DNA from: Massospora cicadina
Taxonomy: Eukaryota > Entomophthoromycota > Entomophthoromycetes > Entomophthorales > Entomophthoraceae
Length of the DNA stretch: 64,000 nt
NCBI GenBank assembly: GCA_022478985.1
Contig: JAKSZP010002694.1
Coordinates: 124,001 to 188,000, forward strand
Direction of reading: 5' to 3'
How positions within the stretch are numbered: position 1 is the first letter of the stretch; each line of letters opens with the position of its first letter. The translations under genes and the position numbers were made by a program. Of the stretch, positions 44,725 to 56,035 are shown one piece after another. The notes beneath the pieces are model-generated. The model searched no databases. It was not told where the DNA came from and saw only the letters and a list, made by a program, of their open reading frames with translations.

Positions 44725-47700
44725 AAAAAGTGTAACCAAGCATTCAGGGGAGCTTGTCATTATTACCTGCATCAGGAGAGTTCCTAATTAGAGAGGAAAA
44801 ATACTCAGAATTGACCAAAAGAGCCAAATATTATTGTTTAGCATTGTGAGCTTCAGAACGGGTAAGAAATACCATATGACACATAGCAGAATAAATGATA
44901 TATTAGCTGAAACTCTTCCTGACTATCAAAGCAGATTATATTTATTAAACGCGAGGAAATCCTTAAAAACTTACACAGGGGACACAGCCTTCAGCTGCTT
45001 CCCCAGAGGAGGACGTTCAGGGTGGGCCAGCAGGGGGGCAGAGGACTTAAAGACCGGGGAGTGCTTCCCCTGTCTGCAGCCATTGCCTGAAGGGGGATGG
45101 GCAACAATGGCTGGTATGGGTACATGGAAAGGCCTGGCCCCAATAGAGCGGGCTACAGAGAAAGAAACCTTTAAAGTCCCTGGAAAAGGGTCTCAGGATG
45201 GGTGGGCGGCAGAGGATGGGTTCAGGGTTTCCCAGAAAGCAGATACTGCAATTTCAGGGGGACTGGACAGAGAGGGCCAGCACGGCGAAAGCTTCAATAA
45301 GGAGGTAGGTCTGCAGCTTCCTGTCCCAAGGTGAAGAGGCTGAAGAGGCGACAGGGGCTCAACTCAGGGGCCTAAATTGCTGAGGTGACCTGCACAAGCA
45401 GCAGAGTGGGGTTTCCAGTCTTTTCTATGGAGCGGATCATCTCCCTTATCCAATAGCAGGCATCCCTTTCTGAGGGCATTGATGAGAGCCACACTCTGTT
45501 GGGCGTCAGAGGGGGCAAATGTTCTTGTGCTATCAGCTGAAAGCACATCTGGAGCTCCGCCAGGGCACCCAGGACTTGGTAAGACACTTTGTCAGAGGGA
45601 ACATGTGGGGACCCATATCCCTATCAGTATTACTGAGGGAGTTACGCTGATGGGTGGGGCTTGCTGGTTGGGCTCCATTCAACTAAAGCCTGTTTGTAAT
45701 CTTGGATGAGTGAGGCAGCGGACCAAAAGAGAAGACCAGGTCACAGAGCGAGTACAAGTTCATTGTGAGGGCATAGGCAATTGCTTTGCCAATGCCAGAT
45801 AGGGGGCAAGATAGCTAAGGTAAGGGGTAGTTCATTATGTCAAGGACACAGCTGAGAAAGATTAGAATGGGCTCCCAAACAAGGGTGCATGAACACCCAG
45901 TGGAGGGCCCAGAATGCCAGGTGCACAGAGTTTCAAATAACTCAAAGGAGAGGTGGTCTAGCGTTAATGTGAGGAAAGTAAAAACTTAATAAATTACCAA
46001 AAGCCCTAAGGCAAACCAAATGGCTGTGATGGGGACATCTGCGGGTCTTGCAGGAGCAACTCTAAGAGTGGGGGAGGCAGGAAAGGTGACAGCTCCTCAT
46101 GGTTCCACAGTTGCAGGCCTTTAATTTCAGAAAATAGTGAAGCGGGTCAGAATAGGGCGCTTTGGTTCCACCACAAGATTGGCGGCAAAAATGTGATGTT
46201 AATAGGTCCCACGCAGTGCGCTGGGCTGAGCTCTCCCTGAGATGGGTGCTTCAGGCTCCTTAGGCGAACAAGTTCCTTTGCAGGAGAGTAGGTTGGGGGT
46301 CTATACTACACCAACTCCAGAAAGGGGTCGCTCTGATGCTTTACCACCAAGTGAGCGACTTATGGCAAACTAGCAGTGGGTCAGAGAGCTGATACAAAAC
46401 AAACAGATTTGCACTGTTGGCGGTAGGCTAGTGCGCGTCATCTGGGGCGAATTTCTTTAAGAGATCCACAAAGAACTTTCAGGTGGCAGGGTCAATTAAC
46501 CCAACCCAGTAGATGATCATTGGGATAAGAACTTGATCGGTGGCACACTTTTCTGGATCAATGGCAGGATTCTTAATAATGAGAATGATTGAGGGAGCCT
46601 TTAAGGCTGGGTGAGAACGCAGGAGTTATTTAAGAAACTTAGTTGATGGAGTAAAATAAACAGACAACAGCCCCTGTGAGGGGCTTTTGTCATATGAATT
46701 GAGGGGAAAATTGGGGAGAGGTATCAAGGGATTGGTCCTTTGGGATTTGGCGGTGGGCTCCAACTGTCTGTGGGAGTGGTGGATAAGGGGTATTTAAGAC
46801 TCTGAAAAAATTAAAAATAAAACCTTATAACTTTTACCCAAGTTTTGGGGCCAAGTTGAGTCAACAGCACCAACCCAGGATCTGACCATTTGATTCAGGC
46901 CATCCATACATTCCAAGATGCCTGAATCCGTTCCAGAGGGTTGGGACAATTGTGCTGGCTCATTTGACAATTGTCCAGGTGCCTAAATTGTCACCCAATA
47001 TCGATTCTGTTATGTGTAGCCCAGAACAGCTTCCTCGGCCCAGAATTGGTAAACTGGGCTTTAAAGCCATCTTAACCTATTTTTAGTAAATTTTGGTAAA
47101 ACATGTCAGAGGTGGGTTGAGACCCAGGGGCCTGCCTGCGGCTCCTGAATTGGGCAACCTCTCTGCAGACCCCTCTATTTTCTCTACCAGGGTAGAGGAG
47201 GGATGATAGGCTGAGATGGGGGACCCTTGGGGGCCATAGAAGTGCCCTAGCGTTCATCCACCACATGGACCAAGTCACTTTACTGTAAGAGGGGATCCAC
47301 TTAGGCCTTTGAACCTCTTTTGTAAAAGGATGCTGGTCCCTGTCCAGGAACAGGGGCTTGGTCCCAGGACTTAAAAAACTATTCCCACACTAAAGGTTCA
47401 GGGGTTAGTGGATTATCAAGTTAGTGACCATTTGGCTGACCGCTTTCTGGCAGTTAGTTAATCTCCTGTACCTAATTATTTTATGAGTGAAGTAATGGTA
47501 ATAGTTTGATGTCAGAACCAGCCTGAAAGCTAATACGTTGTTGTTATCTATGAGGAGTAGTCAGAAATTAGTAATCCCCGTTGTCTGAAGGCAACTATCA
47601 AGGAAATTTTCCTCAATGGCCAAAGGTACACGCTCTCAGCCTTGCACCTCAGCTGCAGCCCACTTTGGAGGTTGGAATTTTCGTTTGATGCGGCTTCTTC

Positions 47701-47756
47701 CAGTGTCTTACCAGCTCATTCATAGTTTGAGTGTGATTTCAGTTTTTGGTTGACAT

Positions 47757-50540
47757 GTTGCGCATCTCCTCTCTCATCTACTCTTTGACTTTGAGGGAGG
47801 GGGCAGCCTTGGATGTGTGGGTTAAAAAGCAGTTGGTAAAGGGAGCCATATGGAGCGTACCTTACTAATATGCTCCCACTTCTCTTTGTGAGAAAGGAAG
47901 ATGGTACTCTACGCCTATGTGTGAATTATGGGAACCTAAATAACATCACTGTACTAGATCTACATCCCATCCTAGTGGAGTCACAATTTGCTCATTATGT
48001 GGAGCAGGCTAGAGTTCTTCTACAAACTGGATTCCTTTAATGCGTTTAATAAGATCTGACAAAAAGAGGGAAGGAATGGATCACCGCTTTCCATTCCAGA
48101 AAAATGTATCTTTTAATTTCAGGTCATTCCTTTAGGGCTTGATAATTTTCCTGTTATTTTCCAATGTCATATAGATGCTGCTTTGGGAGACCTGCTGGTT
48201 TAGAGCTGTGGTCTACATGGATGACGTACTGGTGTTCTCCCCTAATCAATCATCCCATGCAATTCACCTGTGACAAGTGGTGGGGCATTTGAGGGCGGCG
48301 AACCTGACGCTAAAAATCAGTAAATATGAGTTTTTTAAGTCCCAAGTCACCTTCCTAAGCAACATTGTATATTACAAAAGCCGTATGTTAACTTAAGACA
48401 AGGAGAAGGTAATTTGTGAGTGGCCCACCCAGATTCTTGTTAAAGAATTGAGGAACTTTTTAGTGACTTGCACTTTTCTTAAAAAGTTCACACCTAGTAT
48501 TTATGAGGTAGTGGTGCCTTTGTATAAGGCTATTGGGGCGAAGGTTCCCAGTGGTCCTCCGCCCTAGAATATGCCTTCCACAAAGTGAAGTTTACCCTGT
48601 TGTCCATGTCAGCTCCTCACCACGTGGATCCTGCAATGGGAGTTTAAAGTGGCTACTGATGCTTTAAACTTAGCTATAGCTGCTTCAGACATGCAGGAGG
48701 TGGAGAATACAGTTGAGCATCCTTGGGGTATTTTTCTAGGAAAATGTCTCTGGCTGAGTTGAATTACGCTGTTTACAACAAAGAATCATTAAGAATAGTG
48801 GAGGCGCAGACCTATTGGCGTCATCATTTACATGGTTATCCCCAACCATTCCACATTCATACATATCACCGTGCCCTATTGTACTACTGCGCCCTTCAAG
48901 TCCTGACCCCATGGAAATCCCACTGGCATGAACCCTGGCCCAATTTGTGCTCTTTTATGAGTTTAAATTGGCAATGAGAATGGTTTGGCTGATGCTTACG
49001 TCAGAAACCTTCTTTGGCTCCTTATCTGAAGGAGGTGGAGTTGCATTATAGCACTTGATGGTTCCTCTGGGTAAGATTGTATCCAAGTAGCCCGCCACCA
49101 TGGTATGCATGCCAGTTCTGGATTCTCTGGAGAACTTGGAGGTGTATGGTATATTTAGAAAGATCGTCCTTCTCAGCCCTCATAAGCAGAATATACTATG
49201 GTTTTCTCCAAGAGCAGTTAAATAAGAAGGATATCACCATAAGGTACCATGTAAAGAACAAGATAATGTGGTTTCAGGGATGCATATGGGTTCCTGCCAG
49301 ACCACTCCACCTGGAAATAACTAAGAACCACCATAATGAGATTACTGTTGGGAACCATAACAAGATTAAGGCCTTAGAACTAATTTTCCATCAATAATTG
49401 TAAGGGATTTGCCACACAGGTTGCCAGATATTGTAAGGAGTGCCTGATCTGAAATAGGATAAAGCCAAACTGCCATCCTCTCGCGGTGTTGTTGGTACCT
49501 GTTCAAAAGAGAGAGGGGCCTTGGACTTCCCTATCAGCTAATTTTATTGTGGAATTACCTGCGTCTGAGGGCTATAATGCTATCATGGTAGTGATGGACT
49601 AGTTTAAAAAAATTCTCATAATCATTTCCTGTAACATGATAGTAACAGCGGCGGAGATGGCTAAGCCATTTGTTTCTCATGTGTGTTCCCTCCATGGGCT
49701 GCTCCTGGAGATTATTAGTGACCGCAGAATGCATTTCACATATGAGTTTTGGAAGGAGTTTTGCAAAAGTCTAGATTCATCCGTGCCATTCTACTGCCTA
49801 CCATTCATAATTAGATGGGCATATGGAGAGAGTAACCAGTGTCATGAGCAGTTCTAGCAGTGTTACATCGTTGCAAAGCATTCTTATTGGGCTTCCCATC
49901 TTCCTATGGCTCAATTCAGTTATAACAACGCCCAGAATGCTTCCATTGGTTATTTTATCTTATTTGCCAATTATGAGTTTAACCCTTCATTTGATATGGA
50001 ACCCAGCGGTGAGTCTAGGGTAAAAGCCTTGGTGGACTTTTCCAAGTCCATCAGGAAAGTACACCAAGGGTTCAACACCAAATTTGGAGGCCGCCATGAA
50101 GGTATTAAGGTGAAAGCAGATGGTAAGAGACAAGTGGGGCCAGCCTACAAGGAAATCGATCATGTGATGCTGTATTTCAGAAAAATCCAAATCAAGAAGC
50201 CATGCAGAAAACTGGGCCAAAGAGGATAGGATCTTACAGCATTTTCAGAGAGATGGGTCATGCATCATACCAGTTGGATCCTTTATCATTTTGGATCTTT
50301 TCAGTGTTCAATGAGAGCAAGTTGTCCTTGTTTAATTCTCCCGCTTAGGATCCAGAGGCATATCTTGTGAAAGGGACCCTGCAATGGGAAACAGAGTAGG
50401 TGGTAGCCTCCAGTTGTGTGAAAAGGAGACTAGAGTACTTGGTGCTGTAGAATAGGTTTGTGAAGAAGAGAAAAGCTGGGTCCCAGCACATGACTTTGGT
50501 CATTCCCAGGACCCCATTGATACATTAAAGAGCGTTTCCC
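47757..50540 (+). pseudogene. Degenerate chromovirus pol (RT, RNase H, integrase, chromodomain)
   Basis: Blocks in order: IYSLTLREGAALDVWVKKQL and VKGAI near 47780-47855 (RT start), a catalytic YMDD in VVYMDDVLVFSP at 48208-48243, RNase H ATDALNLAIAASD near 48653 and FSRKMSLAELNYAVYNKESL near 48735-48795, integrase with SANFIVELPASEGYNAIMVV near 49530-49595 and ISDRRMHFTYEFW near 49713-49755, AQFSYNNAQNASIGYF near 49906-49955, and a chromodomain-like RRLEYLVLWNRF near 50425-50465. Stops and shifts are frequent. The TRIM at 50581 interrupts its 3' end; a purine-rich GAATGGGGGTG before TGTAATTTTATAG near 52301-52320 may be its polypurine tract and LTR start. Confidence 0.75.
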
Positions 50541-50575
50541 TAATGCAACAGAGCATAAGTACAAACTAAATGTTG

Positions 50576-50580
50576 CCACC
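50576..50580. repeat. TRIM target-site duplication, left copy
   Basis: CCACC precedes the left LTR and recurs at 52228-52232 directly after the right LTR. Confidence 0.75.
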
Positions 50581-51176
50581 TGTAACGATCAGAAACATCC
50601 CAGTTTTTGATCGCCATCTTGCCTAAGGATTAATGGATCAAATGGACACCGAAATTTGTCCTTCAACCCAGTTATTGGAAAATTCAAAGTGAGAAAAGAT
50701 GACACAGGTAAGAGCGGATTCAACCCTGAATTTAGACAATTTCTTTATTAACTAAAATAAACACACAAACGAATTTAAATCCAATAATATGGCACCGCAA
50801 GCAATACAAGGAAAAAAACCTGAGTGAAATGAAAAATCCCATAGGTTTAGGTGCCTCCAATTGACACCCAGAGCCCACATTTTTGTTAAGGCACAAAAAC
50901 TAGGTTTGCCGCTGGAACCAGGTAAGACTCAGCAAGAGCGGCCCTGAGGCCACTGGAGAATCCCACGCAAAGGTGGGAAATGAGGAAAAATTCTGAACTG
51001 AGTTCAGAATCATGTGGGCCTGACCTTTTAAGGTCACTCTTCAGGGAGCCCCTCCGCACTTTTCTTTGTACCCCAGGGAGCATGAAGAATAGCTCAGGAG
51101 GGGCACAGCCCAGCGCCAAGCCCGCATGCACCTCAAAACCTCAATATATAACGATTGGTTTGACCCAACCATTACA
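50581..51176 (-). repeat. TRIM left LTR (596 bp)
   Basis: It begins TGTAACGATCAGAAACATCC and ends CCAACCATTACA on the plus strand. It aligns along its length with 51588-52227, but lacks the ~45 bp palindrome-bearing segment near its right end. Confidence 0.85.
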
Positions 51177-51587
51177 TCACCCCCTGCTAAGAAGGAGCCC
51201 CCCACAAGAGGGTGGCTCATAGCTGGAGGCAACCACTATGAGGTCTTCCTCAGTAAGTATGGAGCCAGAGCTGGACTGCAAAACCCAGTACACCCAGTGA
51301 GGGGAAACATGCCCAACATGGAGCTGGGTGGTTATCCCACACATGGTGGGCAGACCATGGGGTGAGGGGCCCTGCTGGGCCAGGTCCCTCGGTGCCAGCC
51401 AGATCCCTGGTGAGGGGGAAGCCCCACCGGGATTTTGGACTGACAATTGCTCAGGTCAAGGGTTGGCCATCAGTCACCAGCTCCCCCCGGTGCTGGTTAC
51501 TCAACAACTGGGACCTGATGCAACCACTAAGGTCAGGCCAAACTGGGGATCTAGTAGCGTGCTAACAGCACAGTGAGTTCAGAATAA

Positions 51588-52227
51588 TGTAATGATCAGA
51601 AACATCCCAGTTTTTGACTGCCATCTTGCCTAATCCTTGGTGGATCAAATGGACACCTTAAATTTGTCCTTCAACCCAGTTATTAGAAAATGAAGCGAGA
51701 AAAGATGACACAGGTAAGAGCGGTATAATCCTGAATTTAGACGATTTATTTATTAATGAATTTAAACATGTGAATAATTTTTAAATCTAATAATATGGCA
51801 CCGCGAGCAACATGATGAAAAAACCTGGGTGGATTGAGCAATCCCATAGGTTTAGGTGCCTCTAATTGACACCTAGCGCCCACATTTTTGTTAAGGCACA
51901 AAAAATAGATTTGCTGCGGGAACCAGGTAAGACTCAGCAAGAGCAGCCCCAAGGCCACTGGAGAATCCCATGCAAAGGCAGGAAATGAGGAAAAATTCTG
52001 AACTGAGTTCAGAATCGCTCAGGCCTGACCTTTTAAGGTCGCTCTTCGGGGGAGCCCCTCCACACTTTTCTTTGTGCCCCAGGGAGCATGAAGAATAGCT
52101 CAGGAGGGGCACAGCCCAGCGCCAAGCCCACATGCACCTCCAAACCTCAAAACGGTGTTTTAACTCAAAATTTGGATTTCCAAATTTTGAGTTGAAATGT
52201 AACGATCAGTTTGACCCAACTGTTACA
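51588..52227 (-). repeat. TRIM right LTR (640 bp)
   Basis: It begins TGTAATGATCAGAAACATCC and ends CCAACTGTTACA. It carries an extra segment near 52150-52205 containing the perfect inverted repeat AACTCAAAATTTGG / CCAAATTTTGAGTT (52162-52193, ATTT loop). Confidence 0.85.
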
Positions 52228-52581
52228 CCACCATGAAGTTGGCCTCTTCCCACAAGAATTTCGCCCTGGCTGTAGTCCTTGAGGGGGTGGAGCCCTAAAA
52301 GAATGGGGGTGTAATTTTATAGATAAATGACATGGTGTTAGGGATGTGTTTAAAATAAGGCAGAGCGTAAAGAGTACAAGAGGAACAAGATAATGAACCC
52401 ACCTGACCCAAACGCAAACCCTGGATTAATGTTGGGCAAGGTCAAAATATGCTCAAGTTAGTTCTGGGTGTGCACGAAATGTAAATTGTGGAGTTACATC
52501 CACAGACTTGCGGTGCACCAGTTACTTACTGATGAGGATGGTACATTATTTTCTAGGGAAATGGGGCTTTAAATCCCATTC

Positions 52582-52597
52582 AGTTTACCATAATTCT
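52582..52597. repeat. Target-site duplication, left copy (SINE family 3b)
   Basis: AGTTTACCATAATTCT matches AGTTTACATAATTCT at 52883-52897 with one base deleted. Confidence 0.85.
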
Positions 52598-52882
52598 GGG
52601 GGTGGAAGGCGAGTCAGTAAGGGCATATGGCTACCAACCTGAAGGTTGTGGGTTTGATTCCTGCCCTTTGCACATTGATTGGAGTGCCAGCCAAAGGAAG
52701 CTATTGGCGGTTAGTAGGTCTAATAACACAAAAACCTTACCCATGATGTAACCAGAAAAATTTGAGTCCCGATCTGAAGGTGGAAAAACCTTCTTTGATG
52801 GAGTTGACCCTGTTCAGGTTTCATGTCATTTCTTTCTTTCAGTAATGCCTGTCCCCTGGTCAGCTTGCCTCGGTTAAATAAA
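52598..52882 (+). mobile_element. SINE family 3, copy b (285 bp)
   Basis: It is nearly identical to the copy at 37191-37485 through the tRNA-like head (GAGTCAGTAAGGGCATATGG, GGGTTTGATTCCTGCCC), the central GAAGCTATTGGCGGTTAGTA block and the tail CTGTCCCCTGGTCAGC then GGTTAAATAAA. A 15-16 bp duplication with one indel flanks it. Confidence 0.9.
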
Positions 52883-52897
52883 AGTTTACATAATTCT

Positions 52898-54027
52898 AAA
52901 TATGGAAGATTTTAACTGCAGTCAATCACCCACGTGCAAGTGTACCTGAGATATTATACCTAAAGGATGGTAATTTAAACTTATTGGTTGATTAGGCGCA
53001 GTGTATCTCCTGATGAAAGGAGATACCCCTGTTTTATAATTAGTGTTCTGTGATCAACCTTCTTTGATGGTCAACTGGTTTTGTTAAAAACCTACGTTCA
53101 AATTACTTTACAGATGGTCACTTGGTCTGACCTTTTTTCAGAACTCCCTTAAGGAGGTTTCTAACAATATAGGTCATTATATTCTGTCTAAGGTAACGAA
53201 GGACTCTGGTGCAGCCCTGGGAAAGCCTGGTCCCCTCAATATTAGGCACCCAAGCACCCTGACACCAATTTTCACTTGGTTATGGACTCCTACCTGGGAT
53301 CCAACCCAGATATGGCATTTTTAGGATATCTTGATACTTATAAAATTTTATAACTTCTGTCCTTGGGTCTCCTGTGCACTGGCATCTTTAAAGGTGCTCT
53401 ATTCCTTGTGTTACTAGTAATGAGTTCCCTTAATGTGTGGCTGTGCATTCCGCACCACCTCTCAGGGAACAAAAGAGTTATAGACACTCTCCTGACAGTT
53501 GCTAACAACATGGTTTAAAATAGTAGCATTGGGTGAAAAGATAAGACTGAAAATTACTTTAACTACAACAATATCACCGCCTTTAGCACTCCCATATAGT
53601 CCACATAGAGGCTAATAAAGCCCTTTCAATTTATATTGTCACCCTCCTCATAGCAAAGATTGAGCTTCAAATCCCACTTTGTGTGATGGTCAAGGCTACG
53701 CCTGACCACCACATAGCCTTAGTCTCTCTAAGGGAACATTAAGACTTAACAGGTGAGTTGTTAGGGTTTCAGCATCAAAAGTTGATTGAAAAGGTTAAAT
53801 TTAAACATTTACTGCATAAACGAAAATTTTGTCAAAAATGGTAATATTGACCCCAAAACAAAAGTTTAAGAACGAAAAAGGTCACTATTATTAATTAAAT
53901 AAAATTAAATAAAAAGTATTTTTAGATAGCCCAGAATACCATCAGACAGTCTAGAATGGTTCTAGACGTGATTTTGAGGTTCAAAATTTTGTTTCTGGGC
54001 CCCAAGTGGCAAGCTGTCCGCAGACTC
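52898..54027. other. Unassigned stretch, probably element debris
   Basis: No domain is recognised. GTATCTCCT and AGGAGATAC near 53005-53027 form a 9 bp inverted repeat with a 5 base loop. Short open segments near 53270-53450 lack homology I can name. Confidence 0.35.
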
Positions 54028-54032
54028 CCCAG
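54028..54032. repeat. Chromovirus target-site duplication, left copy
   Basis: CCCAG precedes the left LTR and recurs at 60000-60004 after the right LTR. Confidence 0.85.
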
Positions 54033-54855
54033 TGTAACGCACTGGCTCCTTCCAATGAGCCACAAATGAGTTGGGAAACAGAATCCATGTTATAGACCAT
54101 AGGGCTGACAGGGCTCCTGATACTAATCTCCTTGTGCGCGCTACAAGATTGGACAAGCACCCCCTGGAAGACAGTTGCAAGTATACTTAACCCCAGCAAC
54201 ATGCCTTGACTCCAAGACAAGGTATAAAGGGAGCAATAGCTCTCCCAAGCTCACTCTCAAAGTCCAAATCCTGTTGATTCAAGCCAAACATGGCTGCAGT
54301 TAGGCAATATATATAAAATAAACTCAAAGTATAAATATATGAATTTTAAGTTCTTTTATTTAATATTGGGCCAGGTTGATAGAAAACAGAACTGAGAAGC
54401 CTCCAGCTCCCAGTTCCTTCCCTATATACACATGCTAAAAGCTAATATAAAATATAACACAAGCTTATGGTGCTAATCTGACTGATGCTTGGTGTAAACC
54501 TTACAGCAGGATCGTGGAATCCTCACTCAATGGTTCTGTGCCAGTTTAGATCCTCAACAGTTCCACGCCAGTTCCATTTCAAATCCCAAATGAACCGCGA
54601 AACTTTCAAGCACCCATTCCATTCCATTCTTGATTTTAATCCAAATCAAATCTTGAAACTACCCATGTTACTCGATGCCCATTTTTCCTCGACTTGGACG
54701 CCCATCTTGCTCCTTGGCCTCCTTCAAGCTCCTGCCCCTTAGGCGTCCTTGCCAGGACCAACGCCCCCTCCTCCTCCATACATACAGGCACAGCCTGCCC
54801 TGTCTTACCAAAGATCAGGGCAATGTGATGCTGAGGATAGACCTCAACCATCACA
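54033..54855 (-). repeat. Chromovirus 3' LTR (823 bp)
   Basis: The plus strand starts TGTAACGCACTGG and ends AACCATCACA. It has the same length as the LTR at 59177-59999. The integrase reading ends within its first few bases. Confidence 0.95.
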
Positions 54856-56035
54856 TCACCCCCCTAGACAGGAAGAACTCTTGGATTCTCTCAGGACATC
54901 GGGCACAATCCCTAGATGACTGCCATGTGGACTCCTCAATAGGATGACCCACCCAACGTACCAAGAATGAACGACGTCCTCTCACCACTTTGGTGTTGAG
55001 AATCTCCTCAACTTCATACTCTTCGGCTCCTCCTCCAGCTGGGAATAAAGGAGAAGGACTTTCAGGTGGCTGGCCAAAGAATGGCTTGAGCTGCGATACA
55101 TGCAACACTAGATGAGCTCTTGACCCTTCTGGGAGCTTCAGCTCAAATGCCACCTCGTTCACCGCCCTCACTACCTGATATGGGCCCAACGCCACTGGCC
55201 CCAATTTCTGGCTCCTTACAGGCAAGGCGTAGTTCCGAGCATTCACCAAGACCCAATCACCTCTCTTGAAAGCTCTACCTTCAGATCTATGCCGGTCTGT
55301 CTTCCTCTTCTGAGCCGCGACTGCCACCACCAAATTATTCTTCAGGAGCTCCAGGGTGTCCCAGGTATCTCGCGATAGTTCATCTGCCACTGGATTCCGC
55401 CCTTGCTCCCTGGGCCCCATACCCTCTGGGTGTTGGCTGTGATTTGCGAAAAATGGGGTCATACCCGTGGATGAATGCTTATGATTGTTATAAGCAAATT
55501 GAGCCAGCTTCACCCAATATACCCAGTCATCCTGCCGCCCTGAGACATAGCACCTCAAATACTGCCCTAATATCTGATTTACTCTCTCAGTTTGGCCGTC
55601 TGACTGAGGATGGTATGCTGACGAATGGCAAGCCTTGATCTTTAGATTTCCCAACATGTGGAGCCAACATTTTGATGTAAATTGTGGACCGCGATCCAAC
55701 ACAATCTCTTCAGGCACCCCATGTCTGGAGAAAATTTCATTTACAAAAATCTGTCCTGCCACTTTTTCAGAAATGGTTGACCGACAAGGGAAAAACTCTG
55801 CATATTTAGTCAGGCGATCCACCACCACCATCAAGGCATCCATCCCCTGTGACTTGGGCAGTCCTGTGATGAAGTCCACACTCACTGAGGACCATGGCCT
55901 AGAAGGAATTTGAAGCGGCTTCAATTTCCCCCGGTGCCACCTGTTGGGCCTTCGCCCTGGCACAAACCACACAATGCAAAACATACTTCCACACCACCTC
56001 ACCCACACCTCTCCACGAATAGTGACGGCGAACAA
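54851..56035 (-). pseudogene. Chromovirus integrase core, C-terminal domain and chromodomain
   Basis: This 394-codon open stretch holds the DDE core: VDFITGLP (first Asp), LDRGPQFTS (second Asp) and HPQSDGQTERVN (Glu), near residues 53, 117 and 153. Then come AQFAYNNHKHSSTGMTPF, a GPYQV-like LGPYQVVRAVNE module and, at the C-terminus, a chromodomain EYEVEEILNTKVVRGRRSFL with VRWVGHPIEESTW. Chromodomains are known to steer chromovirus integration toward particular chromatin. The reading is continuous from core to stop; the zinc-binding N-terminus lies in another frame upstream. Confidence 0.9.

Larger units (their letters stand above)
42701..47756. other. GC-richer degenerate region, probable Gypsy gag debris and an LTR candidate
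   Basis: No intact gene is seen. The base composition is GC-richer than the intergenic AT-rich DNA, like the element bodies. Around 43900-44760 there is a TATA-like GGTATAAAATACTGG (44559) that could be an LTR promoter. A 166-codon open stretch at 44834-45334 is Gly-rich and unrecognised. At about 46420-46640 the minus strand gives a readable PEKCATDQVLIPMIIYWVG segment with stops; I cannot name it. Gag origin is inferred only from position beside protease and RT relics. Confidence 0.3.
50581..52227 (-). mobile_element. TRIM-like non-autonomous LTR retrotransposon (1647 bp)
   Basis: Two direct repeats (50581-51176 and 51588-52227), both TG..CA on either strand, enclose 411 bp without coding capacity. 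A 5 bp duplication CCACC flanks the whole. On the minus strand the left LTR is preceded by AGCAGGGGGTGA, a polypurine tract. The sequence after the right LTR is TTATTCTGAACTCA, in the primer-site position. Both features and the LTR tips (TGTAATGGTTG, GTTACA) match the chromovirus at 54033-59999, a likely source of its enzymes. Confidence 0.8.

Noticed and set aside
44834..45334. 166-codon open frame as a gene
   Set aside because: Glycine-rich and without a recognisable domain, in a degenerate transposon region; nothing supports a host gene.
50886..51576. Several 60-90 codon frames on both strands in the TRIM
   Set aside because: They overlap each other in opposing frames across LTR and interior, and the corresponding LTR frames are broken. 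The element is better explained as non-coding.
54485..54947. Open frames of 80-90 codons on the plus strand in the chromovirus LTR (also 59816-60019)
   Set aside because: They are antisense to the element, occur in both LTRs and end or start arbitrarily. No domain is present.
55444..55913. Plus-strand open frames within the chromovirus pol
   Set aside because: They are shadows of the integrase reading on the minus strand.
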